Below, in pieces: positions 31,636 to 32,430 of a stretch of 32,430 nt of DNA. The stretch comes from RUG12783 sp946409545 (lineage in GTDB: Bacteria; Bacillota_I; Bacilli_A; RF39; UBA660), in contig CAMJWT010000020.1 of NCBI GenBank assembly GCA_946409545.1, positions 1-32,430 on the forward strand, given 5' to 3'. Numbering within the stretch: position 1 is the stretch's first letter; every line of letters starts with the position of its first letter. A model generated the notes under the pieces. The model was not told where the DNA came from, searched no databases, and saw only the letters and a list, made by a program, of their open reading frames with translations. Made by a program: the position numbers and the translations under genes.

Positions 31636-32307
31636 TTATCTATAACTAGCTCCACCTTGTTGCATTTCGTTTTGTCTTTTTAATTCTTCGATTTGTCTTC
31701 TTAATTCTTCGTTCTCTCTTTCTAATTCATCATTTCTTCTTGAAGTTGCATAAAAAGATCCACTATAATGCTCTTTTGAACGTCTTAATTCCTCGAATAT
31801 TTCTCTAGATAAACCAGTTATCATCATTTTTTCACAAGGAACTCTTTTTATTTCAGATTCATCTTCGGTTCCTTCTAGGTAACTGCCTTTTCGTTCAAAA
31901 TATCCTTCAGGGTAAATTAATTCTTCATCTCTATGGAATTCACTTTCAAGTAATTTTACAACATGAGAAACGTTACCAATTCTATCTAATAATCTATCTA
32001 AACCTACTTCTTCCACTTGAGGAGAATTTAGTTTTTCTTCCATCATTGTACATACACTGTCTTTATGAGTATTGAAATAGAATACTAAACTACCATCTTT
32101 ATAACTATCAAAAGCTATTTCATTAACTTGTATTTTTCCTTTATTTCTTTTATCATGTCCACGAGTCACAAGATAATGTTTATTATTTACTTCAAGTACA
32201 GTAATGAATTCGCCACGTCCGTTTTCAAGGTCAAGTTTATCCCATCCTGGATCCAATCTATCCATTCTTGATGCTTCACTAATTCCAAAATCAATTAATC
32301 TTTCCAT
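31636..32307 (-). CDS. Hypothetical protein B of a tandem paralogue pair, C-terminal coiled coil
   Basis: 223 residues, behind AGGTGATGAT. It follows the same plan as paralogue A: 'DFGISEAS...KLDLENGRG', 'NKHYLVT', 'KGKIQVNEIAFDSYKDGSLVFYFNTHKDSVCTM', 'YPEGY' and 'MMITGLSREIFEELR'. It ends in a clear Glu/Arg coiled coil ('RENEELRRQIEELKRQNE') and a Gly/Ala-rich end. It has no signal peptide or membrane segment. The two genes lie head to tail with matching hairpins after each upstream position, so they arose by tandem duplication and have diverged to moderate identity. The function is unknown; homo- or hetero-oligomers through the coiled coil are plausible. Confidence 0.65.
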   Translation of the reverse strand: MERLIDFGISEASRMDRLDPGWDKLDLENGRGEFITVLEVNNKHYLVTRGHDKRNKGKIQVNEIAFDSYKDGSLVFYFNTHKDSVCTMMEEKLNSPQVEEVGLDRLLDRIGNVSHVVKLLESEFHRDEELIYPEGYFERKGSYLEGTEDESEIKRVPCEKMMITGLSREIFEELRRSKEHYSGSFYATSRRNDELERENEELRRQIEELKRQNEMQQGGASYR

Positions 32308-32321
32308 ACAATCATCACCTA

Positions 32322-32335
32322 ATTATATTTTATCA
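32322..32335 (-). promoter_or_regulatory. Probable -10 region of paralogue B
   Basis: On the minus strand, TGA plus TAAAAT (32327-32335) overlaps TATAAT (32322-32327). No good -35 was seen. Confidence 0.4.
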
Positions 32336-32375
32336 TGCAATAGTATTATTTATCATTTTAAATATATTTAATATA

Positions 32376-32413
32376 TGTAAATAATGTAAAACCTCTAGTT
32401 TTACTAGAGGTTT
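32376..32413 (-). terminator. Hairpin copy 2, probably the terminator of a further gene beyond the window
   Basis: AAACCTCTAG (32389-32398), loop TTTTA, CTAGAGGTTT (32404-32413). It has the same 23-bp flank and stem as the element at 31595-31631, and stands where the end of a third minus-strand gene would be expected. Confidence 0.65.
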
Positions 32414-32430
32414 ATATTCCTAATAAATTA

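Overview
The window is a low-GC (strongly A+T-biased) chromosomal segment read with the standard bacterial code. Conserved genes (cvpA-like, prsA, rpsU-yqeY, rnhB), Gram-positive ribosome-binding sites, U-tract terminators and a GAAC-N4-GTTC LexA-type box all point to a Bacillota relative, probably an uncultured gut Bacilli/Mollicutes-like lineage (the lineage is inference). There are 31 supportable protein genes, no RNA gene and no gene-free gap above about 200 bp.

Layout. 1-2004: end of a Pro/Ala/Glu-rich protein, a CvpA-like membrane protein and a PrsA foldase lipoprotein. 2068-7959: an operon with its own promoter and structured leader. It holds a SipW-type surface protein, an unknown helical protein, a membrane-anchored McrB-like AAA+ ATPase, a DUF2357-like partner, a Ser/His (SipW-type) signal peptidase and a TasA/camelysin-like substrate. 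8041-20103: further small anchored or secreted surface proteins, then one 3,151-residue protein built from an InlB-B-like module, ricin-like beta-trefoil modules and about 30 [YF]GG beta-helix coils. 20193-21831: a 41-residue ORF overlapping a coiled-coil cytosolic protein. 21888-25765: a second set that mirrors the first, with a degenerate signal peptidase, a paralogue of the 8041 product, an active-looking signal peptidase with a repetitive cytoplasmic tail, another surface protein and a paralogue of the 9618 product.

25816-29423: a LexA-like repressor with a dead S24 protease domain and a LexA-type box in its leader. It is divergent from a bacteriocin-type operon: C39-peptidase ABC exporter, small accessory membrane protein, two double-glycine peptides and a small membrane protein that may confer immunity. 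The peptides and the last protein are short genes given here from direct translation. 29512-32430: rpsU, yqeY, rnhB, then two tandem minus-strand paralogues of unknown function whose intergenic hairpins are also duplicated.

Working model (inference). Positions 2068-25765 form one surface-assembly locus. SipW-class peptidases would mature several '[TS][YF][AGS]x[FY]'-type fibre or pilin-like subunits and perhaps the giant protein. The membrane-tethered McrB-like ATPase with its two soluble partners would be a dedicated energising or quality-control machine rather than a restriction system. This ATPase-peptidase-giant-adhesin combination is the best candidate here for an undescribed system; the SOS-box-linked two-peptide bacteriocin locus is second.
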